A stretch of DNA of 64,000 nt from Siphonodentalium dalli (Eukaryota; Mollusca; Scaphopoda; Gadilida; Siphonodentaliidae): NCBI GenBank assembly GCA_032622095.1, contig CP136065.1, positions 57,531,949 through 57,595,948 of the forward strand, read 5' to 3'. The notes below the pieces were generated by a model. That model did no database searches and was not told where the DNA came from. It was given only the letters and a program-made list of their open reading frames with translations. Positions within the stretch are counted from its first letter, which is position 1. Every line of letters starts with the position of its first letter. The position numbers and the translations under genes were made by a program. Below are positions 1 to 12,100 of this stretch, piece by piece.

Positions 1-142
1 GTCATCTCAGTTTGGTTACCCTGACAATCATGTCCTCCGTGCCTTGGTGCGGGATTACTGCATGTTCTTGTCAGATTCTGGATTCCCTGCCCACAACTAA
101 CACTACAGCGACTGGAGGTCCACTCCGACCAAGAACCATCAA
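1..142 (-). CDS. TSP1 gene exon 11 (partial): TSP1 domain 10
   Basis: The first 142 nt of a third B' exon; the 3' end is cut by the window edge. It shows [16 protein letters not shown] and the following two cysteines. Its acceptor (TCTAG/TT) is canonical. The array probably continues to the left. Confidence 0.85.
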
Positions 143-3100
143 CTAGAGTTATTAAGAATTGTTTATTTTATTCCACAAGGACCATAACTCTGGGATAAAA
201 TGGGCAGAATGAGCCCATATTCAAACTTAACCTGTATTTGGAGATGATCACCTGACATACCAAATTTGGTTCAGATCCGATCACACAAACTAAAGTTATC
301 ATCCGGAAACCTCAATTCGACAAAATTCTAAGTAAAAAAGGGGCCATAACTTCAGTAAAAATGGGCGGACCCATGTTCGAACTTGACCTGAGTTTTGAGC
401 TGATAAACTCACATACCAATTTTTGTTTCACTAAAGTTTTCATCCAGAAACTTTCCGAATGGACGGACACAGGCTATTATAACAGTCCCCCAAAACAAAT
501 TCAGGGGACAAAAAAGTGTGAATTCTATCAACGATATATATTCCCAGTAAGCGGAGCCATAATTATTTTTGGCAATAGCGTTATCGAATAAATACTTGGA
601 ACAGATTGTATTGACTCTATATTCCACAGTACTTGGATTTGATAATTACCTGGACACGGTGTATTCCAGCAATCGGTCATCTCAGTTTGGTTACCCTGAC
701 AATCATGTCCTCCATGCCTTGGTGCGGGATCACTGCATGTTCTTGTCAGATTCTGGATTCCCTGCCCACAACTAACACTACATGCTCTGGATGTCCACTC
801 CGACCAAGATCCATCAACTGGAGTTTTAAGAATTGTTTATTTTATTCCACAAGGACCATAACTCTGGCAAAAATGGGCGGATTGAGCCCATATTCGAACT
901 TAACCTGTATTTGGAGCTGATCACCTGACGTACCAAGTTTGGTTCAGATCCGATCACACAAACTAAAGTTATCATCCGGAAACCTCAAATTGACAAAATT
1001 CTAAGTAAAAAAGGGGCCATATAAACTTCGGTAAAAAAGGATGGGCCGAACCCATGTTCAAACTTGACCTGAGTTTTGAGCTGATAAACTCACATACCAA
1101 ATTTGGTTTCACTAAAGTTTTCATCCAGAAACTTTCCGAATGGACGGACACAGGCTATTATAACAGTCCCCCAAAACAAATTCAGGGGACAAAAAAGTGT
1201 GAATTCTATCAACGATATATTCCACAGTAAGGGGAGCCATAATCATTTTTGGCAATAACGTTATCGAATAAATACTTGGAACAGATTGTATCGACTCTAT
1301 ATTCCACAGTACTTGGATTTGATAATTACCTGGACACGGTGTATTCCAGCAATCGCCCATCTCAGTTTGGTTACCCTGACAATCATGTCCTCCGTGCCTT
1401 GGTTCAGGATTACTACATGTTCTAGTCAGATTCTGGATTCCCTGCCCACAACTAACACTACATGCTCTGGAGGTCCACTCCGACCAAGAACCATCAACTG
1501 GAGTTAATAAGAATAGTTCATGTTATTCCAGGAAACAGACCTTTAATAAGTAGTGACACATAGTCCAAATAAGAGTATTTAACTTATGAATCATTATTAA
1601 TCATTTGATTCCCGGAACCTGACCGGGCTATAACAAATAAAGTGAAGCCATGGGGCTTTAATAATAGAAAATCCTGCACTGTTTTTCTAATCTTGTGCGA
1701 AAAATATGCAAACTTTCGATATCAATGTCCAAAAAATTGATCACCTTGTAACAAGGGACAATGATTTCATTATGGAACGCTGACAGATTGTTGAAAACCT
1801 AATGTGACATATATGCTAGACCTATATCAAACTTCAAACAGCACCCCTCCAGCAGTACTTAGCAAGGGAAAGAACTCTGTTATGTAGCTTGTACCTTGTA
1901 AACACCAAAAGCGGAATGCTATTCTGTTAGTGAAAACTTAGTGATATGAAACACTCCTGAGGGGGAGTGATCAAATAGAAATGGAGAATAATCTTGCTCA
2001 AAAGTAGTTATTTTTTACGAATATTAATCCAAATTGATGACACATCGTCATTCTTTTATATTAATTAAATACAATGACTCTCAATGGTGAAATTATTTGC
2101 GTTAGTTTATCATCAATAGCTGTGTCCAGAATCGAGATGTAAATATTACAATTGAATGTAGTTCAGACTATGTTTTCTATGGTATGGTACGATGATATGA
2201 TGGAATGCTGACAGATTGTTAAAAACCTAATGTGACATATACTAGACCTATATCAAACTTCAAATAGCACCCCTCCACCAGTACTTCATGCAAGACAAGG
2301 GAGAGAACTCTGTTATGTAGCTTGTACCTATATACACACCAGTTGCAAAGCGGAATGTCATTTGGTTATTGAAGACTTGACATATTCCTTCTTGCTGTCC
2401 CCAGTGTTTGCGCTGTCAGTGGCCACAAAAAACGTCATTTGGCCAAACTTTTGATCAAACCGTTTTTTCACCACAAATGGAGACATAAATCTAATTCAAA
2501 AAGCGCTGAATAGATCGACGAAGTGAGGCATTGAAATATCACTGATTTTGGACAAGCGGGTTTCGTACTTCGGATACATCATACGGTGACAACCCAAATT
2601 TATTTTGTAAGGGGAGCATTGATTGAATGGTAATGGCTGTACAGATGTGATTACTAATTGTCAAAGACCTTTATCTCTGTATTGGTTATATCATAGTTAG
2701 TTGATTAGGTGGTCTGTAAGATGAAATACGAAATGCATTGTCCTATGCTATGGCATGTCAGTTACGTAATGTGTCGTAAACTGCCTCCTGTTTTATAACA
2801 ACTGGGCTTCACACCATAAAGGTAATTAATACAACAATTGGTATTCAATACCTCATGATAATAAGCGAAAATAGCGATGATAACTAACACAGCCCATTAC
2901 TTGATTAGTTGGAATACATGGTGTAAGCTACACGATATAGTTTTTTTTAATTTGGCCAAAAACATTTGACCATTTTTTTTTATTTGCCACTAAAAATTTC
3001 ATTTGCACTTTTATGGCCAGAAGATTTTTCAGTGCAGCGCGAAATCTGGCTGTCCCTCGAAACTTTGAAACCATTTGAAATAAATATATAAAACATTCAA

Positions 3101-6100
3101 AATCAAGAAGTAAAGTTGGTTTCATGTATATTACCAATAGGTATGACCAATGTCGTGACTAAAGATTATGATGTAACAGTCCATGTACATGCATACAAGG
3201 GTCAGTTATGCGGCATTGTGTTTATCAGCATGGACTTGGAATATGTCAGCAGAATCAGTGAAATGGTGTTATCAAATGGGCAGCAGACAAAATATCCACA
3301 CTCGCTTAAACCCTTGTGAAGACCATCTAGGAATTAAACGAGAGGCCGATCAAGATCGGCAGATGTTAACCCATCCCTTGGCGATAGTAAATTACTATGA
3401 TCGGAATCATAAATGAGAGTTTTGATGTTGAATTATAGAGTATACTGTTATGTACTATTATAGACAAATGTACATAAAACAAATTATTGGAATTTATGGG
3501 CACTCGCATTTATATAAGAGAATGCACTGGTACGGATCTGTAATGCTGCACCACCACAGCCTTGGGTTAAATGTGAAAAAGGTGACCTGGACATGGAATA
3601 CTTGGGTTAAGAGAGTCCAATTTAAGTTTACAATGATAATATCTCAAATTCTACCAACAACACCGATCAAGATAAAGACACCTCACTGCTGACCCATTAA
3701 TATCAATTATATAGCAGAGCTGTCAACAAATCACAGACATTGTTTATATTGATGCTGGCATCTCTATTAATACAATAACATTTATAATGACGTCAGACCA
3801 TTTGTAGAGTTATATATTCAGCTGTGCAATACAGCATCCAGCAAACTTTTAAAAGCACTGTTTTATCAGGAAATCTTTCACAGACTGTCCATCATAATTA
3901 AATGGTCTGTGGGATACAGTCTATCACCAAATAAATAACATTCTATTAACCAGTGGCAGTCTATATAGTACACTCCAATATTGTGAACTACACATGTGTT
4001 TATTATCAGATATCAGGAGGAATTCTGTTATTTAACTGCTACTTGATATTAATGGGGGATCGGTGCTGTATGCAAAAATGGCTCAGGTCATGTAATGGCA
4101 CCTTAACACTATTAATTTATGGGTTCATTACTAAATATTTAAAGGGACACATTGGGAACCTTTTTATCAACTTGTATCATAATCATCAATATCTAAATGA
4201 AAACAGATGAAAGAGTCAATGACATTTTTTTTATTATTATTATAAAAGTTAAAAATAAATCTAAAAAAAATCTATTTTTTTCCAATTTAAAAAAAAAAAA
4301 GGGTCATAACTCCTTTAAAATAAATCGGATCAAACCCATATTCGAAACTCACATACCAAATTTGGTTCCAATCAGCTAACAAATGTTTGAGTTATGGCAG
4401 AATGCGTTAATTCTAAGTCGAAAAAGGGCCATAACTCTGTAACAAAAACTCGGATCAAATTCGAACTCGATCTGTATTTTGGGCTGATTAACCCATACAC
4501 AAAATTTGGTTCCGATCGGATAGAAAATGTTTGAGTTATCGCATTACTCGTAAAGTGTCTACAGACAGACAGACAGAGGGACGAACGACGAGTGGTCAAT
4601 CCAGACAACGACACTATGTTTACCATACTATGGTATGGGTAAACATAAAAATCTATTTCCGTTATTGGGGATCATATATTTGCCATCTGGCTATATTCAC
4701 AGTATCTATAGTCTGAATTAATTAACATGCATTCCTATCCATCCTTGATTTATTAATTTATGATACTTAACACAGAAGGGGACGATACATTTATGAGGGG
4801 GTGTGCCAGCTGAAGAGGTATGGGTGTGAATGGTAGGTGTGTTACCTGGACATGATGACTGTTCACAGAGCGCTATATCTGAATCTGAATCTGGACAATC
4901 TTTCCCACCGAATACTGGTGCCGGTTGTGTACACGTTCTGCTCCGTCGCTGCTTCCCTAAGCCACACGTTGTAGAACAGCTACCATCATTCCAACCAGAC
5001 CAACCTCCGTCAACTGTAAATTAACAGGAGAAATGAGATTAGTGTCGTTTGATAGATGTATGTATAATCGTAATTCAACTTTAATACAGTTGTCTCTAAA
5101 TGCACATTCTGCGTGATTTTTCGGAAGGTGCTAACATTACGGTGGTGTAGAGATCAAATGGCTTGTTTCGTAGAGATCAAATGGCTTGTTTCCAGTGTTT
5201 GCGCTGGACCAAAAAATCTTCTGGCCAAATGAAATTTTTAGTGGCCAAATGAAACAAAAAATTGGTCAAATGGGCTCACAGTTGGTGACTAAATTATATT
5301 TATAAATTATATGCTTATTATCATGAGGTGATAACTGTTGAATACCTATTGTTGTATTAATAACCTTTATGGTGTGAAGCCCAGTTGTTATAAGACGGGA
5401 GGCTGTTTAAAACTCATTACGTAACTGACATGCCATCGCTGGTACATCAAATTATAGGACATTGCATTTATGTATTTCATCTTACAGACTCGGACCACCT
5501 AATCAACAACATATGATATAACCAGGGCAGAGGTTTTTGACGATTAGTAATCACCTTTGAACAACCATCACCATTCAATCAATGCTCCCCTTACAAAATA
5601 AATTTGGGTTGTCATCGTATGATGTATCCGAAGTACAAAACCTGTGTGTGCAAAAAATGGCTATATTTCGTCGGCTAACTTAATCGATCTTTCAGCACTT
5701 TTGAATTAGATTTCTCCATTTATGGTGAAAAAAAGTTTTGCCAAACTCTAAAATCAAGTGGAAATAATAACCACTTGATTTTAGAGTTATCCACCTTTAT
5801 CTGCAAGACCGTCCGTTCGACCTCAATCTTCCTCTTGCTTATGACCCAAAAACAATAGAAATAATAAACTTCAAAAATTGATATCTGATCACTCTGAGCT
5901 TTGATGGGTAGGTTCCTCAACTCGAATCAAATATTGTTTACCCCCGAAGCCAAAGAAATAGTAATTTAGGAGCGTCTGATCGGATTGAGTACCTTTAATA
6001 TCAAACAAAGGGCCATTACTCTCATCAAACAATCTAGAGTCTTTCTGGCCATTCCTCTCCCTCCAATAGTTTTATTTTAGAAGAACTTAACAAGTAAAGT

Positions 6101-9100
6101 TGGTTTCATGAAAACATCTATTTGGATCACTAATTACATCTATAGCCATCTTAACCCTTTCCATACTGAATGGATTCTCCCATCAGTTATAAAAGCATAC
6201 ATTAGAATGGTCTATTATTCATCTGGAGGGGTGTTCATTTAATAAAAGAAGACGACAGATAACGGAAAGTGCTGAAGGATTCATATTCATTGGATGGAAA
6301 TATTGAGATAATATGGTAATTTTTTTAACTTATTATCTGAACATTTCCTAAGGGATAACTCGATAACTCGTCAATGAATATTTAGCATAGAAATGGTTAA
6401 TGATTTATTTGGAGTCAATACTACACCTGGACACAGAGTATTCCGGCAATCTATCATCTCAGTATGGTTCCCCTGACAGTAATTCCCTCCGTGACTTGGT
6501 ATGGGTCTGCTGCATGATCTACTCCAAATCTGGATGCCATGACCGCAACTAACACTGCATGTACTGTAGGACCATTCCGACCAAGAACCATCAACTGGAA
6601 TTTATCACAGCTTATACAGTGATGTCCTAAATAATCGACTCCTTAACCACAGCAGAATTATGGGTAACTTATCAGGATTTAGTCGGAAATATGGCTTGTT
6701 GCCATTCATCGGAAAGCTCTCACTGAATGGCAACAAGCCATATTTCCGAATAAATCCTGAAAAGTTACCCATAATTCTGCTGTGGTTAAGGAGTCGATTA
6801 TTTAGGGCATTACTGTACATTGTACATAACCATGGAAAAAATCAATAGCGTTGACGCTAATAGTCATAATGTACAAACGAAAGAACAGCAACATGTCTAA
6901 AATAATCATCATATAAAAGGACTTATTCCTATATAACAAAGAATGCCACCCCTGGTCAAGTCGTCATGCTAAATTGCTATGATGCTGTTAGGGCAAACTG
7001 ATGCTGTTAACCCTTTGAGTGCCAGGGGCCGATCTCATCAGCCCTAAACCTACAAAATAAGTCTGTTAAAGAATATAAGAATAAATTATTAAAATTGTAA
7101 AAAAAAAACAAACAAAAATGTTAGGCCAATGCATTCTCTTATATATGCGAGGCGACCTATGGTCGACTCGCATATATAAGAGAATGCATTGGCACAGGGT
7201 ATATGGGTTGATACAAAAATCGACCTGGCACTCAAAGGGTTAAGAAAACTACCGTTATTTTTTCTAAAGTTGTCATGTTCGTGGTGTTCAAATAATCTGA
7301 ACATATCCAGAAAAATCCATTATGTGTATCAAACATGTACGACCCATGCCTTAGTTTAGTATGCCTGTCATTTGCAGAATGAGGTCCCCATAGGGTGAAT
7401 TTAGTGACGTAATCCCACATAGAGGGCTAACATCACTAATTCACCCTCTGGGGGATCTCATTCTGCTTAGGCCTCATCTTCTCTGGAAAGTTTCTTTATT
7501 ACGAATTTCTATATAAACTTCTTCACATAGATTCTAGTTCTTTTTTAGTTTAGTTTCTCTATATCATCAAATTGGCAGGCGACACATTGCATAATCGAGG
7601 TTACCAATGGGTGTACATCACAATATTCACCATTTGGGAACTTCAATCTGAGTCTACGTCTCCCATAGCAGAGGAGACCATGCAGAATTAGGTCCCCAGA
7701 GGGTGAATTTGGTGATGCTAGCCCACTGTAAGGGATAGCATCACTAAATTCACCCTCTGGGGACCTCATTCTGCAAATGACAGGCACACTAAACTCAGGC
7801 TTGGTGCGACTGTTGTCCTGCGCGAACGATTAATTACAGTCAAGTTGTTCAATTGTACAGCTGGTATTGTGTTTTGAGGATTTATCTTCCACAATGTTTG
7901 GCATGGACTTGGAATATGTCTGCAGAATCAGAGAAATAGGATTTTCAAATGGGCAGCAAACATGAAAAGGCCACACTCGTTTAAAGTTAAATCCCTGTAA
8001 AGACTATATTCTGGCATCAAGATACATATATATTCACAGTATGGTCTGAATATAATAATTAATTAATATTCAATCCTATCCATCCTCGACATAACACAGA
8101 ATAAAAGATCAGCTGACCACAGTGTCCCCCGAAAACGTGGCAAGTCGATGCCGCTTTGTTAAAGAAATTAAAAAAAATGTTGAAATTTTCTAAGTCGATA
8201 AATGTTAATAACTCTGTCAAAAAATAAGTTTTCCGTCATCTATATACATGTTGCACATCTTCAATATATGGGCAACAATATTCTGAAGTTTCAAATCTCT
8301 AGGATAAAAACTGTAGGAGGAGTTGATTACACCATGAAGGTACCCTCATACAGAAAATTATAAAAAATGTTGAAATTTTCTAAGTCGAAAAATGTTAATA
8401 ACTCTGTCAAAAAATAATTTTTCCGTCATCTATATACATGTTGCATATCTTCAATATATGGGCAACAATATTCTGAAGTTTCAAATCTCTGGGATGAAAT
8501 CTGTAGGGGGCAATGATTACACCATGAAGGTACTCAAAAATGTGACGGACGGACAGAGCCCGTTTCTATAGTCCTCCAAAAATAAATTTTCGGGAGACAA
8601 AAAATTGTTATTTAGACAGAGAGGCAGACGATATACTCATGAGGGGGGGGGGGGGGGGGGGGGGGGGGGTGTGCCACCAGAGAGGTATGTGTGTGATTGG
8701 TACATGTAAGTGTGTTACCTGGACATGATGACTGTTCACAGAGCACTATATCTGAATCTAAATCCGGGCAATCTTTCCCGCCGAATGCTGGTGTCGGTTG
8801 TGTACACGTTCTGCTCCGTCTCTGCTTCCCTAAGCCACACGTTGTAAAACAGCTACCATCATTCCAAACAGACCAACCTCCGTCAACTGTAAATTAATAG
8901 GAGAACTTTACACTTTAATATACATGTAGTTGTCTCGAAAGCTCACATTCTCCATGATTTGTAGAACAAGTTTTCTCTGTCCACAACAGTTTAGGATATC
9001 ATTGGGTTGATGCTGTTTTGGACAGAGTCCCGTCCTGTTACTCTCTCTTCTATAACAGACTTTCATTGAAGATACACACTGCATTTACACGTGGAGCCCA

Positions 9101-12100
9101 GGCGTTCACATGAATCACTGAATGTGATTAATCATCATTGTTTACTTATAATTATCATTACTTTGACATTCAACGGAACTGTGATATACTCATGTTTGAT
9201 ATCATCATTCTTGGGAAGGCTCCACTCTATGTTCAAATATGCCAAGCATCCATATAACCTAAACCAAAGACATACAAGCAAGATAACTCCGGCCCATGAT
9301 TCTGGGCGGAAAGTCTGTTATAGAAGAGTAATGGGATGGGACTCAGTCCAAAAACAGTATCAACCCAAGTCTGACAGATACTATACTGTAGAGGAATACC
9401 CAAGTAATTGAATTTTCATACCCACACTAATGTTCGAGGAAGAGAGGACAAATATGGTGTTTTTGTTTATGCTGACCAAAGCTGTTAAACCACAGAGAAA
9501 TTAACCATGTTATATGAAGGACTCAGGGACCAGTTTAGAAATTTCAAATGTTTATTAGGCAGAAGTGGACTATAGTCAGGGAGAAGTGATACAGTATTAT
9601 CCAACATAAGAGTCTATTTATAAAAACATTATAATGAGTAAAATTCACTAAATACACCATTAGAATAAGGAAGTACACTTTAAATATGCTATCTGGACAT
9701 ATGCATACTGGTATATGAGATAGAAGTCACTTCTCCCTAGGACTAACATAGGGATAAATGGCACATTTTAGGGAGAAGATGTGTCCCAAGTCGCCTTCTA
9801 TGCTGGTCCTTGATTAAGGGCTTACTTGTACACAACAGAAAGAATTCCAACATGTAGCAGAGTTTGTCCTTTCATGTGTATATTCCCAACATTGTCCTGG
9901 CTAAAGATTATGATGTAAAAGTCCATGTACATGCATACAATGGTCAGTTATGCAATTGTAGGTGTGTTACCTGGACATGATGAATGTTCACAGAGCGCCA
10001 CATCTGATCTTGAGTCCGGGCAATCTTTTCCGCCGAATGCCGGTGTTGGTTGTGTACACATTCTGCTCCGTCTCTGCTTCCCTAAGCCACATGTTGTAGA
10101 ACAGCTACCATCATTCCAACCAGACCAACCTCCGTCAACTGTAAATTAACAGGAGAAATGAAATTAGTGTTGTTAGATATATGTATGCGTAATCGTAATT
10201 CAACTATAATATAGTTGATTCTAAAGTGCACATTCTGTATGATTTGTAGACCAAGTCTTCTTGGTCCACAATAGCTTGGGATATCGGTTGGGTTGATGCT
10301 GTTTTGGAACGAGTCCATCCCGTTACTCATCAAAAAGACTTTCATTGAAAAGATGTACTGCATTTATTAATTATCTGACATGTCCGTGATTGATCTGACT
10401 TCAAAATGATATATAATTTACAGTGATAGAAAAAGGTAAAGTGATGACACGATCGTTTAATATATTGTTCACATACATATTCTAAATAAAATTCTCTGGA
10501 AATAAACACTTTTTTACTTATAAATATCATTGCTTTGACATTCAAAGGACCTCTGATATACTCATGTTTGAGACATACAAGCAAGATAACTCCCGCCCAC
10601 GTAACGTTGTTATAAAAGAGTAACGGGATGGGAATCAGTCCAAAAACAGTATCAACCCAACCGATATCCAAAGCTGAACCCAACCGATATCCCAAGCTGA
10701 ACCCAACCGATATCCCAAGCTGAACCCAACCGATATCCCAAGCTGAACCCAACCGATATCCCAAGCTGAACCCAACCGATATCCCAAGCTGAACCCAACC
10801 AATATCCCAAGCTGAATTGTGGACCAAGAAGACTTGATCTGCATAATTTGTCGGGAGGTGCCAACATTACATTTCGGCGGTACAGAGATCAGATGGCTTG
10901 TTTCAGTATTCCATACACAAGGGTACATATTAATCAAACTATTGATTTCACTGAGAAACTATAGCACTTAATTAGTAACAAAATGTGGCGACTATAATTA
11001 CCCCAAGTTTGTTGCAAAGGGGGAGCATTGGTTATCTTGGATAATGTTTACCTCAGACTGTAAGTTTTCCGTAAATATTCATTGGAACACTGCCAGAAAG
11101 CTGTAGGCAGAGCTTTGATATTTTTAGACTTGTGAACTCCGGTAAAAGTAGCTATATATCTATCTATTTCTATTATTGTAAATAACTACTATGACAAGAG
11201 ATCTGCCAATGGTGTACGCACCAACCAGCTGTATAGACTTTTGTTTTAGCTCAGTCTTAGTGAGAGCTTTCCGATGAATGGCAACAAGCCATATTTCCGA
11301 CTAAGTCAAGAAAAATTACCCATATTTCTGCTGTGGTTAAGGAGTCGATTATTTAGGGCATTACTGGATGTGGTTAGAAAATTCAATGAATCAAACAAGA
11401 TAGTGTCTCTTATGTTCCTCTTGTCGTTCCAATTGTTTTATTTTATAGAACCTTATCAAGAAGTAAAGTTGGTTTCATAAAAAAAATCGCCTGCATGCAT
11501 CCCTATAAAATAGTAGTGAATAGAGAGTTAATTCAATCACCGTAAAAAATTTATTAGGATTTGATAAATACCTGGACACGGCATATTCCAGCAATCAATC
11601 ATCTCAGTGTGGTTACCATGGTAATAATTATCTCCATTGATTGGTGCGGGGCTGTTGTATGATCTAGTTCGGAGCTGGATTCCCTGTCCGCAACTAAAAC
11701 TGCACGTACTGTAGATCCATTCTGACCAAGAACCATCAACTGGAATTTATCACAGTTTATACAGTAATGCCCTAAATAATCGACTGCTTAACCACAGCAG
11801 AATTATGGGTAACTTTTCAGGATTTAGTCGGAAATATGGCTTGTTGCCATTCATCGGAAAGCTCTCCCCGAGAGCTTTCCAATGAATGGCAACAAGCCAT
11901 ATTTCCGACTTAATCCTGAAAAGTTACCCATAATTCTGCTGTGGTTAAGGAGTCGATTATTTAGGGCTTTACTGTACATTGTACATAAACATGAGAATAA
12001 AAAACATTGACGCTAAGAGTCATAATGTACAAACAAAAGAATCAAAAGCATTGACGCTAAGAGTCATAATGTACAAACAAAAGAATCAAAAGCATTGACG

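Larger units (their letters stand above)
1..1530. repeat. Tandem exon-intron duplication, period about 675-680 bp
   Basis: Exons 11, 10 and 9 and the intron sequence between them repeat with a 675-680 bp period at very high identity. Each intron copy carries the same dispersed 'GGCCATAACTC' repeat (about 164-500 and 838-1175). The duplication is recent and extends past the left edge. Confidence 0.85.

Noticed and set aside
3116-3416. Two overlapping plus-strand frames in the TSP1 intron
   Set aside because: The sequence is a partial copy of the duplicated A-block intron found at 7895 and 9880, where the frames are not kept.
10342-10937. Three overlapping minus-strand open frames of 71-161 codons with a [13 protein letters not shown] motif
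   Set aside because: They are translations of the 23-bp minisatellite; 23 is not a multiple of 3, so all three frames stay open in the same pattern.
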